A stretch of DNA of 64,000 nt from Pseudobdellovibrionaceae bacterium (GTDB taxonomy: Bacteria; Bdellovibrionota; Bdellovibrionia; Bdellovibrionales; Bdellovibrionaceae), in NCBI GenBank assembly GCA_030158485.1, contig JAOASS010000006.1, positions 151,312-215,311 of the forward strand, read 5' to 3'. The notes beneath the pieces were generated by a model that did not search any database, was not told the origin of the DNA, and saw nothing but the letters and a program-made list of their open reading frames with translations. The position numbers were made by a program, and so were the translations under genes. The number at the start of each line of letters is the position of its first letter. Position 1 is the stretch's first letter. Below, one piece after another: positions 8,214 through 17,201 of this stretch.

Positions 8214-10055
8214 TTAGACTTGTCTAGAGTCCAAATTCATTTTCTCAAATTGAGAAAGAGCATCTTGAGCTCGACCTTTGAATTTTACTTTACCTTTTTC
8301 GAGCCAAAGTATTTCATCGCAAATACCAAGAGTTTGTAGACGATGGGCAACAAAGAGAAGAGTTTTCCCTTTATACTCTTGTTTCAAAACGCTCAGAACA
8401 ATTTTTTCAGTCACAGGGTCAAGGGCACTTGTCGCTTCATCCAATACAAAAATAGGCGCTTTTTGCAGTAGACACCGAGCTAACCCTAAAAGTTGCTTTT
8501 CCCCTAGAGAAATATTTTTACCTTTTTCTTGAAGCTCATAGTCTAGATTTTGGCCGATTGATTCAAACCAAGGACCTAAGCCAACTTTAAGTAATGAATC
8601 GATCAATTCGGCTTCTGAGCATAGTTTTTCCAGGTCCAGGTTGTCTTTTAAAGAAGCTTTAAAAATAACAGGATCTTGCGGTAAGTAAGCGACTGATTTT
8701 CTTAAATTCTGCAGATCGCCTTCTTGTTGTGGATTATTATTGCCAATTGAAACCGAGCCTTCGCTCAAGGGGTAAAGATGGCTCAAAATTTGTAGTAAAG
8801 ACGACTTTCCACTGCCTGTGCGGCCAATAATTCCTAACTTTTGCCCTTCAGGAATGACGAGACTAAAATTTTTAAAAATCCAGTCTTGTTCTTCGTTATA
8901 TTTAAACGAAATATTTTGAAATTTAATTTCAAAAGAAGAAACTTCTGTTTGTTTTCTGTTTTGTTCATCAGTTTTTGTATCTTGTGGATGATCTGTTTTA
9001 TATCGAGCACGCGAAGGTAGTTTCATATAAGATTCAAGTGGTCTTCTGAGGTAATCATCCATTCTTTCAACTCCGACAAAACCTTCTTCCAGTTGAGTCA
9101 GCCACTCAAAAAACATTTGAACGGCGTTAAATGAAAAAAGAATCAGACCTAACGAAACTCCGACATCACCAACCGTCATAAAACCATTTTTGAGGCCCCA
9201 CCAAGAATAAAAACCGACAACTAGAAACCAAAGTGTTGATAAAAAATTCATTTGGAAAACATAAGCCAAAACTAAAGCAACAGTTTTACGTTTTGATTCT
9301 AAATACATTTTATCAAGATAAGCAAAGCGCGCTTGAAAGAGGGTTTCTTTCTCGAATAAACGAATGCTGATGGCTCCTTGTGCTGTTTCTGCGAAATGTG
9401 CTAAAGAAGGACCTCGTTGAGAGGATAATGTTCGACGAGCTTCCCGTAGTTGATTTCGATTAAGACGGTAAATTAAGAGGTTTGCAACTGCGTAAACAAG
9501 CATCAATATAAACAGTGAAGAGTGCACAAAGCTCAGTAAAACGACCAAAGCAATTAAATCAAAAAGAATCGAAAAGAACTCAGCTAATGGCCCTCCAAAA
9601 AGTCTAAAAATGTTTCCGTAATCTGAAGAAAAACGAGTCATAATTCGGCCTACTGGATTGCGATCAAAGAAGCTCATGGGGGCACGGGAAACTCGTAAAG
9701 TTGTTTCATCATACAGGGAGGAAACAGCCCGTGAGGAAATCCGAGAAAAGCGAATTCGAAAAAATGTTGTGAGCGCGAAGCCTACCATTGTCAGACCCAA
9801 GAGCATCCAAACAAAATCTTCTGCTTTCCAGAGACTCATCCATTGAGGAAGTTTTTCTGGGTGAGTAATACTATCAACCCAAAAACCGACCATATTGGTA
9901 TTGGCAAGAACAAGAACTCGCCCGATAAAACCTACACTCAGAACCAGAAACAAAGACTTTTTAAATGGAGCATAAGCCATTAAAAGAGTATGAAAGACTG
10001 TCTTTTTGAAGCCGCCTTCAAAAGTTTTTTCTTGTTCAAATCCGATTGAGCTCAC
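8214..10055 (-). CDS. ABC exporter half-transporter B (permease-ATPase fusion)
   Basis: A 613-residue exporter subunit with six membrane helices (about residues 20-310) followed by an ATPase domain. Walker A is GRTGSGKSS, Walker B with the catalytic Glu is IFVLDEATSALD, and the switch His is in VAHRLQ, but the ABC signature reads ISLGEKQ instead of LSGGQ. It overlaps the start of the partner gene by four bases (partner stop over this ATG). The ABCC/MRP-like layout and complementary defects in the partner indicate an obligate heterodimer. The substrate is unknown. Confidence 0.88.
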   Translation of the reverse strand: MSSIGFEQEKTFEGGFKKTVFHTLLMAYAPFKKSLFLVLSVGFIGRVLVLANTNMVGFWVDSITHPEKLPQWMSLWKAEDFVWMLLGLTMVGFALTTFFRIRFSRISSRAVSSLYDETTLRVSRAPMSFFDRNPVGRIMTRFSSDYGNIFRLFGGPLAEFFSILFDLIALVVLLSFVHSSLFILMLVYAVANLLIYRLNRNQLREARRTLSSQRGPSLAHFAETAQGAISIRLFEKETLFQARFAYLDKMYLESKRKTVALVLAYVFQMNFLSTLWFLVVGFYSWWGLKNGFMTVGDVGVSLGLILFSFNAVQMFFEWLTQLEEGFVGVERMDDYLRRPLESYMKLPSRARYKTDHPQDTKTDEQNRKQTEVSSFEIKFQNISFKYNEEQDWIFKNFSLVIPEGQKLGIIGRTGSGKSSLLQILSHLYPLSEGSVSIGNNNPQQEGDLQNLRKSVAYLPQDPVIFKASLKDNLDLEKLCSEAELIDSLLKVGLGPWFESIGQNLDYELQEKGKNISLGEKQLLGLARCLLQKAPIFVLDEATSALDPVTEKIVLSVLKQEYKGKTLLFVAHRLQTLGICDEILWLEKGKVKFKGRAQDALSQFEKMNLDSRQV

Positions 10056-11791
10056 GTTTTTACCTCAAGAGATTTTTCTTTATTTAATTCATGCAATTCT
10101 CCAGAGCGCATTTCGTAAACTTTCGATACGAAATGTAGAACAGATCTGCGGTGTGTTGTGATAATGACAGTTTTATTTTTAAGAGGGCCTGCAAATAAAT
10201 CTTTTAAAATTTTATTTTCAGTTTCAGCATCGAGTTGGCTCATTGAATCGTCAATTAAGACAAGAGGGCGTTCCTGAACAATTGAACGCGCAAGACTCAG
10301 TCTTTGCTTTTGTCCACCGGATAAATTAACACCCCTTTCACCAATTCGAGTGTCAAGTCCATCACTGAGTCCTTCATAAGCAGGATTAAAATCCACATGA
10401 CTTAAAAATGAATCCATTTCAGGATCAAGCAGTGCTGATTTTTCGTATTCGAAGGCGACGTTGTCTCTTAAAGTTGAGTTCATCAGAAATGATTCTTGAG
10501 GTACATAGTTTAAAACTCTTCTGAGTTCTTTTGTGACTTCGCCTTGAACGGGTTCACCTTTGTATAAAAAACTTTTAAATTGTCCTTTTAGTTCTCCCAT
10601 CAGGCAGTGAAGAAAAGCAGACTTTCCACTTCCCACTTCGCCTAAGATAGCCACTTTTTCGCCTTGATAAATTTTAAAATTAAGATTCTGAAGGACGGGA
10701 GTTTCATCATGAATCCAATTCAAGCCTTCAATTTCAATCAATGGCAATATTTCAGCTGCTGAATTTTTAAAGCGTCTTTGTTCGATTTCGTAGTCTGAAA
10801 ATGAAGTCATTTTTAAAAAATTTTCTAGACGTTTTGAAGAAGTGAGAGCATCGAATGCAAAAGTAAAAAACCAGGGAAGCTGTCTGAGGGGGCGATTCAG
10901 AAGAATCCCAAGAAGCCAAAAAACTGTCCAAATTTCCCCTGGGGTGAGAACTCTTTTATAAATCCAGATTAATGAAAGCCCCGCAGTGACATTGAATATA
11001 AAAGTTGCATGGGAAGTAATAGCGTTCATGATCTGGCCGTTTGTGACCATTTCGATTCGATTTTGAGTTTCTTTTTCTCTGACTTCAAAAATTCGAGCTT
11101 CAAAGGGTTCAAGCCAATTAAGAATTTTAAGTGTTCTAATATTTTGTATCCATTCGTTGACAAAAGAAGTTCTCAGGGCGGCCAGTTCTTTAAATTTAAG
11201 AAAGAATCGACTTTGCCGAAGCGCTAATGCCGTATTGATGAGTGCTACAATCAGAACTAAAGCACACGTTTCAAATAAGGGCGTACCGACTAGATAATTT
11301 AATGCGAACGGTGTTAAAATTAATGGAAAAAAAGTACTCGCGCCGAAAGGAAGTGTTTGCTCAAGAAGTATTGTTGAAGCGGGAACATCTGTAGCGTAAA
11401 GAGCAACCATTTCCCCAACAGTTTTTTTTTCTAAGCTTTCACTTTTAAGTCGCAAGGACTGGTTGTACAGACCTTGTGCTAATTTTCTTTGGGATAACAA
11501 AGCTTCTTTGAGTCCCCAGTAGTTATTCAATTGAGTCGCAAGTGAGGCCAAAACAAAACAGATAAAACTATTAATTAAAAAAAATATTTGTTGTTGTTCT
11601 TCAGCCACTAAAGATCCAGAGAGGCTATCAATAAATGATTTTTGAAAGCCTGCTGCAACTAAAGTTAGGGCAGCAGCCCCAAAAGAAACAAATAAAATAA
11701 GTGCTCTCCAGGGCCAACGATCTTTTAAAAGAGCCTTGTAAATTGGCTGATCAAATCGTTGAGTCGGGAGGCGTGAAGGCATCGGAATCAT
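10052..11791 (-). CDS. ABC exporter half-transporter A (permease-ATPase fusion)
   Basis: A 579-residue subunit with six membrane helices (~30-300) and an ATPase domain. Walker A is GEVGSGKSA, the signature is canonical (NLSGGQKQR), Walker B reads LVLIDDSMSQLD, so the catalytic Glu is replaced by Asp, and the switch His is in TTHRRS. Together with subunit B this gives one degenerate and one consensus ATP site, as in TM287/288-type heterodimeric exporters. Its start (ATG 11791, weak GGGATGG site) lies 41 bases inside the end of the 2OG oxygenase gene, so the three genes are coupled. Confidence 0.88.
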   Translation of the reverse strand: MIPMPSRLPTQRFDQPIYKALLKDRWPWRALILFVSFGAAALTLVAAGFQKSFIDSLSGSLVAEEQQQIFFLINSFICFVLASLATQLNNYWGLKEALLSQRKLAQGLYNQSLRLKSESLEKKTVGEMVALYATDVPASTILLEQTLPFGASTFFPLILTPFALNYLVGTPLFETCALVLIVALINTALALRQSRFFLKFKELAALRTSFVNEWIQNIRTLKILNWLEPFEARIFEVREKETQNRIEMVTNGQIMNAITSHATFIFNVTAGLSLIWIYKRVLTPGEIWTVFWLLGILLNRPLRQLPWFFTFAFDALTSSKRLENFLKMTSFSDYEIEQRRFKNSAAEILPLIEIEGLNWIHDETPVLQNLNFKIYQGEKVAILGEVGSGKSAFLHCLMGELKGQFKSFLYKGEPVQGEVTKELRRVLNYVPQESFLMNSTLRDNVAFEYEKSALLDPEMDSFLSHVDFNPAYEGLSDGLDTRIGERGVNLSGGQKQRLSLARSIVQERPLVLIDDSMSQLDAETENKILKDLFAGPLKNKTVIITTHRRSVLHFVSKVYEMRSGELHELNKEKSLEVKT

Positions 11792-12377
11792 ATCGAAACC
11801 ATCCCGTCAGTGAAGACCTTGCAAAATTTGACTTTCGCACTTCATGCCAGATCTCGTCACTTTTAAAAATAACAACGCGTCCTGGTAGAGGTTCTATTAT
11901 TTGGTTAACTTGATTTGTATCGCCAACATTGATCACAAGTTCACCGCCATCTCCATTTTCCCATTTATCGTGCAAGTAAACGACGAAAGTTAAAATTCGA
12001 GAAGCTTTTGATTCATGCTGATCTTTGTGTCTTTTATAAAAATGCCCAGATTCATAGCGAGCAAAATGGGCTTCTGTCCTTTGCATCGATAAAAACAGAG
12101 CCTGATTCAAATAGATTCGCCAGTTATGAAGTTCATTTAAAATTTTAGAATCTAGTGAGCGGTGAGGCTCAAGCCAGGAAATTTGATCATTTCGAATTTT
12201 CGCTTCATTTTGCAAAGTGGATTTCCGCCCTATGGCGGCAAGTTTAAAGAGTCCATCTGTCTGATGACTTTTTAGGACTTCAAGCCAGTCCGAGCGCGTG
12301 GTCGCAGATAAAGCTGTATCTGAGTAACAAATTCCAGAAACTGAGAGGTGGTCTAATAGACATTCAAGCCAAACCAT
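11751..12377 (-). CDS. 2OG-Fe(II) oxygenase (prolyl-4-hydroxylase-like)
   Basis: A 208-residue cytoplasmic dioxygenase of the P4Hc type. The iron triad is visible as HKD in YKRHKDQHE (~127-129) and H in IWHEVRKS (~185), with the 2-oxoglutarate-binding Arg in SLTGWFRYD near the C-terminus; between them lies the core strand pattern TFVVYLHDKW and GGELVIN. Such enzymes hydroxylate protein prolines or small molecules; the substrate here is unknown. It is the first gene before the ABC exporter pair and overlaps it by 41 bases, so a link with the exported substrate is possible but unproven. Confidence 0.82.
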   Translation of the reverse strand: MVWLECLLDHLSVSGICYSDTALSATTRSDWLEVLKSHQTDGLFKLAAIGRKSTLQNEAKIRNDQISWLEPHRSLDSKILNELHNWRIYLNQALFLSMQRTEAHFARYESGHFYKRHKDQHESKASRILTFVVYLHDKWENGDGGELVINVGDTNQVNQIIEPLPGRVVIFKSDEIWHEVRKSNFARSSLTGWFRYDSDAFTPPDSTI

Positions 12378-12419
12378 GGTGAGCTGATGCTAACAACTTA
12401 AATTCAAAAGGTGTAGTAT

Positions 12420-13895
12420 TTGAAAATTCCCAGGCGTCATTTTTTAAAACAAGTCGCATCTGTTGGTTCGTTGGCGCTGACGGGCTGCGCCAGTCTGGAT
12501 TCGTTTTTTGCTTCAGATAAAAAAGACTTTGGAAAAGAAGTTTTAATTATTGGAGCGGGGGCGGCGGGGCTCATGGCAGCTCATACATTAAAGAAAAATC
12601 GAATTCCTTACCGTTTATTTGAAGCTTCTTCACGACCCGGTGGTCGACTTTATACTTTAGAAAATGCGGACGGTAGTCATTTGGATATGGGTGCTGAGTT
12701 TTTTGAAAGTCATCATCGTTTGGTTTTTGAATTACTTAAAGAATTTCAAATTGATTGGGAAGAGCGGGTCTTTAACCCTGCGATTTCACCACTTTGGCAG
12801 TCTACTAACGGGCAAGTTTTAATGGACGTTGAGTATCAAAAAATTTCTTCTCACTTTATTTCTCAATTTATTCAGAATCGAATTCAAACTTTTGGATCAG
12901 TCGGTATTGGTTCTGAAAATGTCCCAATTCTATCGCCACTTTTGGCGGAAGAAATGGATTCCTACTCGATTACCCAGTACTTAAATGCACACTGGGTTCA
13001 GCCAGACGAAAGGGTTTCTGCTTATTGGGATGCATGGTCACGTTCACACTATTCAGCAGAAGCGAATCGGATTAGCGCATTACGATGGTTGTGGGATCAG
13101 CAATCAGATAAAAAAACAAAGAGTTTTTACAAAATAAAAGGCGGTTGGGGTCAACTCGTTCATCTTCTTTACGAAAGAGCAGCTGGAGTCATTCCGGATC
13201 ATCTTATTCGACTCAATTGGAATTTAGTTGCAATGAGGCGAGCAAAAAATAGTTTTCAATGTGTGTTTAGAACGCCTCAGGGAACTCAAGTCTTAGAAGC
13301 TGAAAATTTGATCTTAGCTCTTCCCATTAATCAGTATCAAAAAATTGATGGGCTTATGAAAATTGATATCACGGATCAAAAAAAGAAAGCTTTCACCCAA
13401 ATTCAACTTGGAGAGTCCGCAAAAACTTACGTGTCATTTAATCCGAGCGAAGTGGCCTTAAAGTTAAGTCCTAACGACTTGGCCAAGCTTCCACAAATAT
13501 TAAGAGACCAGGTTCAGATATCAAGCACGTCAGTGAGCGATTCAAAGATTTGGTTGGGAGGCTTAAGAAGTGGTCAGCAAGCACAGTGGACTTTACCAGA
13601 TATTGAAAATTGGAGAGCTGGCTTGCTCAATACTAACTCGACAAATTCATTTGAATATCAAGTGATAAATTGGAAGGATCGTCCCTTTATTCAAGGAGCC
13701 CGCAGTCTTTGGGCACCAGGTCAGTGGGGGCTCTATTCAAAAGCGTTTGAGTCGTCAGATTTTGATGACCACTTACAATGGGCTGGAGAGCATGTACCTG
13801 CTCAGGAAAAAGGGTCTGTTCATGCGGCTCTTGTGAGTGGACAAACGGCAGCTTTAAAGCTTATCGAAAAGTTAAGTTCGAGTCGTTCTTCTTAA
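12420..13895 (+). CDS. Tat-exported lipoprotein, flavin amine oxidase family
   Basis: A 491-residue FAD-dependent oxidoreductase. The N-terminus MKIPRRHFLKQVAS carries a twin-arginine motif (RRHFLK) and the hydrophobic stretch ends in the lipobox LTGC, so it is predicted to fold with FAD in the cytoplasm and be exported as a lipoprotein. The dinucleotide-binding motif is VLIIGAGAAGLMAAHTLKK followed by the Glu/RPGGRLYTLE block typical of monoamine oxidases. The start is TTG at 12420, eight bases after AAAGG (12407-12411). The C-terminal W.GEH...GSVHAALVSGQTAA block that caps FAD is present. The substrate is unknown. Confidence 0.85.
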   Translation: MKIPRRHFLKQVASVGSLALTGCASLDSFFASDKKDFGKEVLIIGAGAAGLMAAHTLKKNRIPYRLFEASSRPGGRLYTLENADGSHLDMGAEFFESHHRLVFELLKEFQIDWEERVFNPAISPLWQSTNGQVLMDVEYQKISSHFISQFIQNRIQTFGSVGIGSENVPILSPLLAEEMDSYSITQYLNAHWVQPDERVSAYWDAWSRSHYSAEANRISALRWLWDQQSDKKTKSFYKIKGGWGQLVHLLYERAAGVIPDHLIRLNWNLVAMRRAKNSFQCVFRTPQGTQVLEAENLILALPINQYQKIDGLMKIDITDQKKKAFTQIQLGESAKTYVSFNPSEVALKLSPNDLAKLPQILRDQVQISSTSVSDSKIWLGGLRSGQQAQWTLPDIENWRAGLLNTNSTNSFEYQVINWKDRPFIQGARSLWAPGQWGLYSKAFESSDFDDHLQWAGEHVPAQEKGSVHAALVSGQTAALKLIEKLSSSRSS

Positions 13896-13926
13896 ATTTT
13901 TTAGAAATTAAAAAGAAGAACTTTTT
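13885..13926. terminator. Bidirectional terminator spanning both convergent stop codons
   Basis: GTTCTTCTT (13885-13893) pairs perfectly with AAGAAGAAC (13913-13921), followed by TTTTT on the + strand. The stem covers the last codons of the amine oxidase gene and of the convergent secreted-protein gene. The stem is AT-rich, so strength is uncertain. Confidence 0.55.
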
Positions 13927-14395
13927 CTATACCATCTTGATTCATAAAAGCATCAATTTGAGGCTTTTGAATCATTCCAAGAAATTTATATTCAGTTGGA
14001 TTTGGATTCACGTCAGCGTTGATCCAATTTATTTTTGCAGAATTTGAAATCGCAAAAATCACCATATTATAAGAACCCCGTCCTGGAGTTTTTTCAATTT
14101 GTACGGCTGGAAACACAACAACTTCGGAACTGATTTGTTGAGTCTGACTTTGTGGCCTGACGATATCAACATAGGGAATGGGACTGACATTTAAAAAAGC
14201 GGGTCTGCCAACTGCGTAGATCACGTGAAGATATCGACCGATTTGATTTTTTGTTGTTGTCACTTGAATCGCAGGCACAGTATCTATTCTTCCGGCAAGA
14301 GCTGAGCGTTGAGCAAATGAACCACTGAGAATTCCCAGTCCTAGTATCAGAGTCAAAATCGCTGGAAGATTTATTTTTTTTACAGTTTTTTTCAT
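13901..14395 (-). CDS. Small secreted protein of unknown function
   Basis: About 164 residues from the ATG at 14395 (MKKTVKKINLPAILTLILG), chosen because GGGAGC lies five bases upstream; a longer frame from 14440 lacks a site. A typical signal peptide ends near SGSFAQ, so it is exported. The mature part is beta-rich, contains two short QVTTTK/VVFPAVQIE strands and the phrase GRGSYNMVIFAISN, and has no cysteine. I recognise no family. It begins 23 bases after the stop of the 600-residue secreted protein and is very probably in its operon. Confidence 0.65.
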   Translation of the reverse strand: MKKTVKKINLPAILTLILGLGILSGSFAQRSALAGRIDTVPAIQVTTTKNQIGRYLHVIYAVGRPAFLNVSPIPYVDIVRPQSQTQQISSEVVVFPAVQIEKTPGRGSYNMVIFAISNSAKINWINADVNPNPTEYKFLGMIQKPQIDAFMNQDGIEKVLLFNF

Positions 14396-14418
14396 AAGTG
14401 CTCCCATACATTTATTGT

Positions 14419-16221
14419 CTATTTGCGCTTTTTGTTCCATTGACCAGGAGTTGCTTTTTTATAATTCATGTACAGCATCAACTGACCTTGAGAATCCATT
14501 TTGATTTTCGCGTACTCGAGAGGTATCCCGAGTAAAGAATCAATAAGTTCAAAATTCGCAATGGCCTCACTCGTACCGCAAGTTGCGCTTTTGGACAAGA
14601 TTTTCTCGATTTCCTTTTTCACTTTACCTGCGAAGAGCTTTCCGATACTTCGAAGGCTCTCGCTATCGATTTGCAATGTTTTCAAGTCGACGCCCATCGG
14701 AAAAATACTAAGCTGAGCAGAACCTACACTTGATGGTTTGATAACAGCTTGATATCGCATCGTTAAGTGAAGTTTCTTTTTTAAAATAGGGATTCCCCAC
14801 TTTTTTCTTTGATCTTCTGGTACGTCCACCAATGCATTAATATAAAGTGAAAGCGGTGCTTCAAGATCATTTCCAGATGTTAAATTGGAATTGAAGTCGA
14901 TCGAAGGGCCGCTTAAAAGCTCAATTGCGGGCTGTCCAGGGCAAGTCTCAAGTTTTTTGAAATTTTTTCGATTTGTAGCGAGATGGATAGCTCGATTAAA
15001 CACAGCACGATCCACAGCGATCGCTAAGTCGTAGTCTTGTGGGTTTAAATGATTGAAGACTGGTGATCCACGAGCTCCAGATTTTTCCCAAAAAGGGGTT
15101 CCTTGCAAAATCGCAGTGTCCTCCATGAAAGCTGATAGACCAATAGCCCACTGTGAATTAACAAGATTGATATTGGAAAGCTTTAACCCCAACGAAAAAT
15201 CGGGTCTCAAGTCACCTGGCTGGGTGTTGGGGGCGACGATGGATTGAATTTGTTCCAGTTGATTTTTTAAAGAAGTTTGCGCTTTTTGATTCAAACTTTT
15301 AGGAAGTTCATTTTGTAAGAATTCTCTGACGTATTTTCTAATCAATTTTAAACCGTCGGGCAGTTTTTCATCTATTATTTTTTTGAATTCTTCTTCATTT
15401 AATTTAATTTTATAGTTTTCTTTTTGACCTACAACTTGAAATTCAAATTCTGGTAAAACAATTTTTTGGTACGCTATTTCAATCGGAACTCGATCAAGGT
15501 TTTCTTCGATTTTTAGAGCTTCGAATTGCAAAAGACCATTCTCATCAACTCGTACATAAAATGGCATGCGGGCAATTAAAGGAATTTCTGCGGAACCTAT
15601 TTGCAGTTCAGGAGTACTAACTCCTATATTGCCAATCCATGGATTTTCTAAATCTTGCATACGGATATTCTCAGATTTTGCTTTTAGGCTTTTAATCGAT
15701 AATTCAATTGAAAGAACAGCACCATCAGACTTTCCCAGCGCTTTCATCAGAGTTTCATCTGTGACAAGTGCAAGGCGATTAAAATCAGCAACGTATTCGG
15801 ATTGACCTATTTGTATTGAAGGTCGAAAATCATTAAACTGAATTCCTTGCAGATACTGTTTAAAAAACTGTCTGACTTTAATCAGCATTTCAAATTCTTC
15901 GGGTTGATTTTTTGCAAGCTCATCAATCTTGATTTTATTTTCACTGATGTAATTAAATTCCGGAAAATAGTTCTCATTTATGACAACACCTAAGTTGGTC
16001 AAAATCTGCATCAATTGCTCTGAAAACAATTTTTGACCACGTGGTGAGATTCTCACTTGAACGGCATTTTTCATCCAGACCGGATTGAGAATAGCCGGGT
16101 GTTGCTCTAAAGTTAAAATCTCGCTTGCAGAAGATGAGAGTGCTGCCAAGCTTGAAGCTAAGCAGACGCCTAAAGACATTTTGAGGACTCGTCGGATAGG
16201 ACGTAAAGAAAACTTGTTCAT
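14419..16221 (-). CDS. Large secreted protein, possibly lipid-binding (TULIP-like)
   Basis: About 600 residues with an N-terminal signal peptide (PIRRVLKMSLGVCLASSLAAL, cleavage after SSSAS). The start is put at the ATG at 16221 because AGGAGA (16228-16233) is six bases upstream; the ATG at 16227 abuts that site. The mature protein alternates amphipathic strands and long helices, and its opening VQVRISPRGQKLFSEQLMQIL resembles the start of TULIP/BPI-type lipid-binding domains; this is a weak inference from pattern only. It contains only two cysteines, both in the C-terminal half. It leads a two-gene unit with the small secreted protein. Confidence 0.6.
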   Translation of the reverse strand: MNKFSLRPIRRVLKMSLGVCLASSLAALSSSASEILTLEQHPAILNPVWMKNAVQVRISPRGQKLFSEQLMQILTNLGVVINENYFPEFNYISENKIKIDELAKNQPEEFEMLIKVRQFFKQYLQGIQFNDFRPSIQIGQSEYVADFNRLALVTDETLMKALGKSDGAVLSIELSIKSLKAKSENIRMQDLENPWIGNIGVSTPELQIGSAEIPLIARMPFYVRVDENGLLQFEALKIEENLDRVPIEIAYQKIVLPEFEFQVVGQKENYKIKLNEEEFKKIIDEKLPDGLKLIRKYVREFLQNELPKSLNQKAQTSLKNQLEQIQSIVAPNTQPGDLRPDFSLGLKLSNINLVNSQWAIGLSAFMEDTAILQGTPFWEKSGARGSPVFNHLNPQDYDLAIAVDRAVFNRAIHLATNRKNFKKLETCPGQPAIELLSGPSIDFNSNLTSGNDLEAPLSLYINALVDVPEDQRKKWGIPILKKKLHLTMRYQAVIKPSSVGSAQLSIFPMGVDLKTLQIDSESLRSIGKLFAGKVKKEIEKILSKSATCGTSEAIANFELIDSLLGIPLEYAKIKMDSQGQLMLYMNYKKATPGQWNKKRK

Positions 16222-16473
16222 AGGCATTCTCCTGCGACTGGGATTGAATCAAGCTTCATGCAATGCAACCTAAAGACCGCTCGACGGTATTTCTGAAGCA
16301 AGAATAATCAAGCACTTAGTCAATTGAGAGTGTCTAAAAATAAGACATCAGGCCCTGTAAAGGCTTCAAAACAAAGCATTTAGGTCATTAAAACAGAGCC
16401 CTTTAGCTTGTAAAACGTGTTATGGAGTAGCTTCTGGAGCGTTTGAGTTCCTGTTAAGGGTAGGGTCTAAATT

Positions 16474-17175
16474 ATGGCGAAGCATCCAAATGCAATTGAT
16501 ACATTGAAAATATTGAAACAGAATTCGACTCAAAAATGGGTTGAAAATATGCTAAAAGGTGTCGTTCCGAGTCCACTTAATAAAAGTCACGATTTGACTG
16601 ACGATCAGAAAATAAAAGTAATAGAAGAAAATTTTAAACAAATTATGATCGCACTGGGTCTTGATCTAAAAGATGATTCGCTTCGTGATACACCTAAAAG
16701 AATAGCTAAAATGTATGTTTTAGAAATTTTTAAAGGTTTGAATCCACAAAACTTTCCGAAGATGACAACAATCGAAAATAAAATGAATTATGATCAAATG
16801 ATAGTTGTTCAAGATATCGAGCTGATGTCGACTTGTGAGCACCATTTTCAGCCTATTCAAGGTTTTGCGACAGTTGCTTATATTCCTAATCGAAAAGTGA
16901 TTGGTCTTTCTAAAATCAATCGAATCGTCGGTTATTTTGCGAAAAGACCGCAAGTTCAAGAGCGTTTAACAAAGCAGGTTGCAGATTGCCTTCATCAAGT
17001 TCTTGAAACTGAACATGTTGCTGTTCACGTGAACGCAAAACACTTCTGTGTGATTGCTCGTGGTATTGAAGACATTCATTCGTCAACGGCAACATGTGAC
17101 CTTCGCGGGGATTTTAAATTTAATGATAGTACTCGTCGTGAATTTTTAGACCATTGTTCAACACATAAAAAATAA
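16474..17175 (+). CDS. folE: GTP cyclohydrolase I (type IA)
   Basis: A 233-residue enzyme that converts GTP to 7,8-dihydroneopterin triphosphate, the first step of folate and pterin synthesis. The zinc ligands are visible as C and H in STCEHHFQP (~125) and C in [10 protein letters not shown] (~209). The motifs [16 protein letters not shown] and [14 protein letters not shown] are characteristic. The N-terminal ~60 residues are family-variable. The ATG at 16474 follows AAGGGTAGGG. The upstream 250 bases hold no gene. A second, unrelated GTP cyclohydrolase (FolE2) is encoded at 61592. Confidence 0.94.
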   Translation: MAKHPNAIDTLKILKQNSTQKWVENMLKGVVPSPLNKSHDLTDDQKIKVIEENFKQIMIALGLDLKDDSLRDTPKRIAKMYVLEIFKGLNPQNFPKMTTIENKMNYDQMIVVQDIELMSTCEHHFQPIQGFATVAYIPNRKVIGLSKINRIVGYFAKRPQVQERLTKQVADCLHQVLETEHVAVHVNAKHFCVIARGIEDIHSSTATCDLRGDFKFNDSTRREFLDHCSTHKK

Positions 17176-17201
17176 TAATATATTGGTAACCGGAGAAAAA
17201 C

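Noticed and set aside
14166..14411. 81-residue frame on the - strand within the small secreted protein gene.
   Set aside because: Shifted-frame shadow; the signal-peptide frame with a GGGAGC site is the real one.
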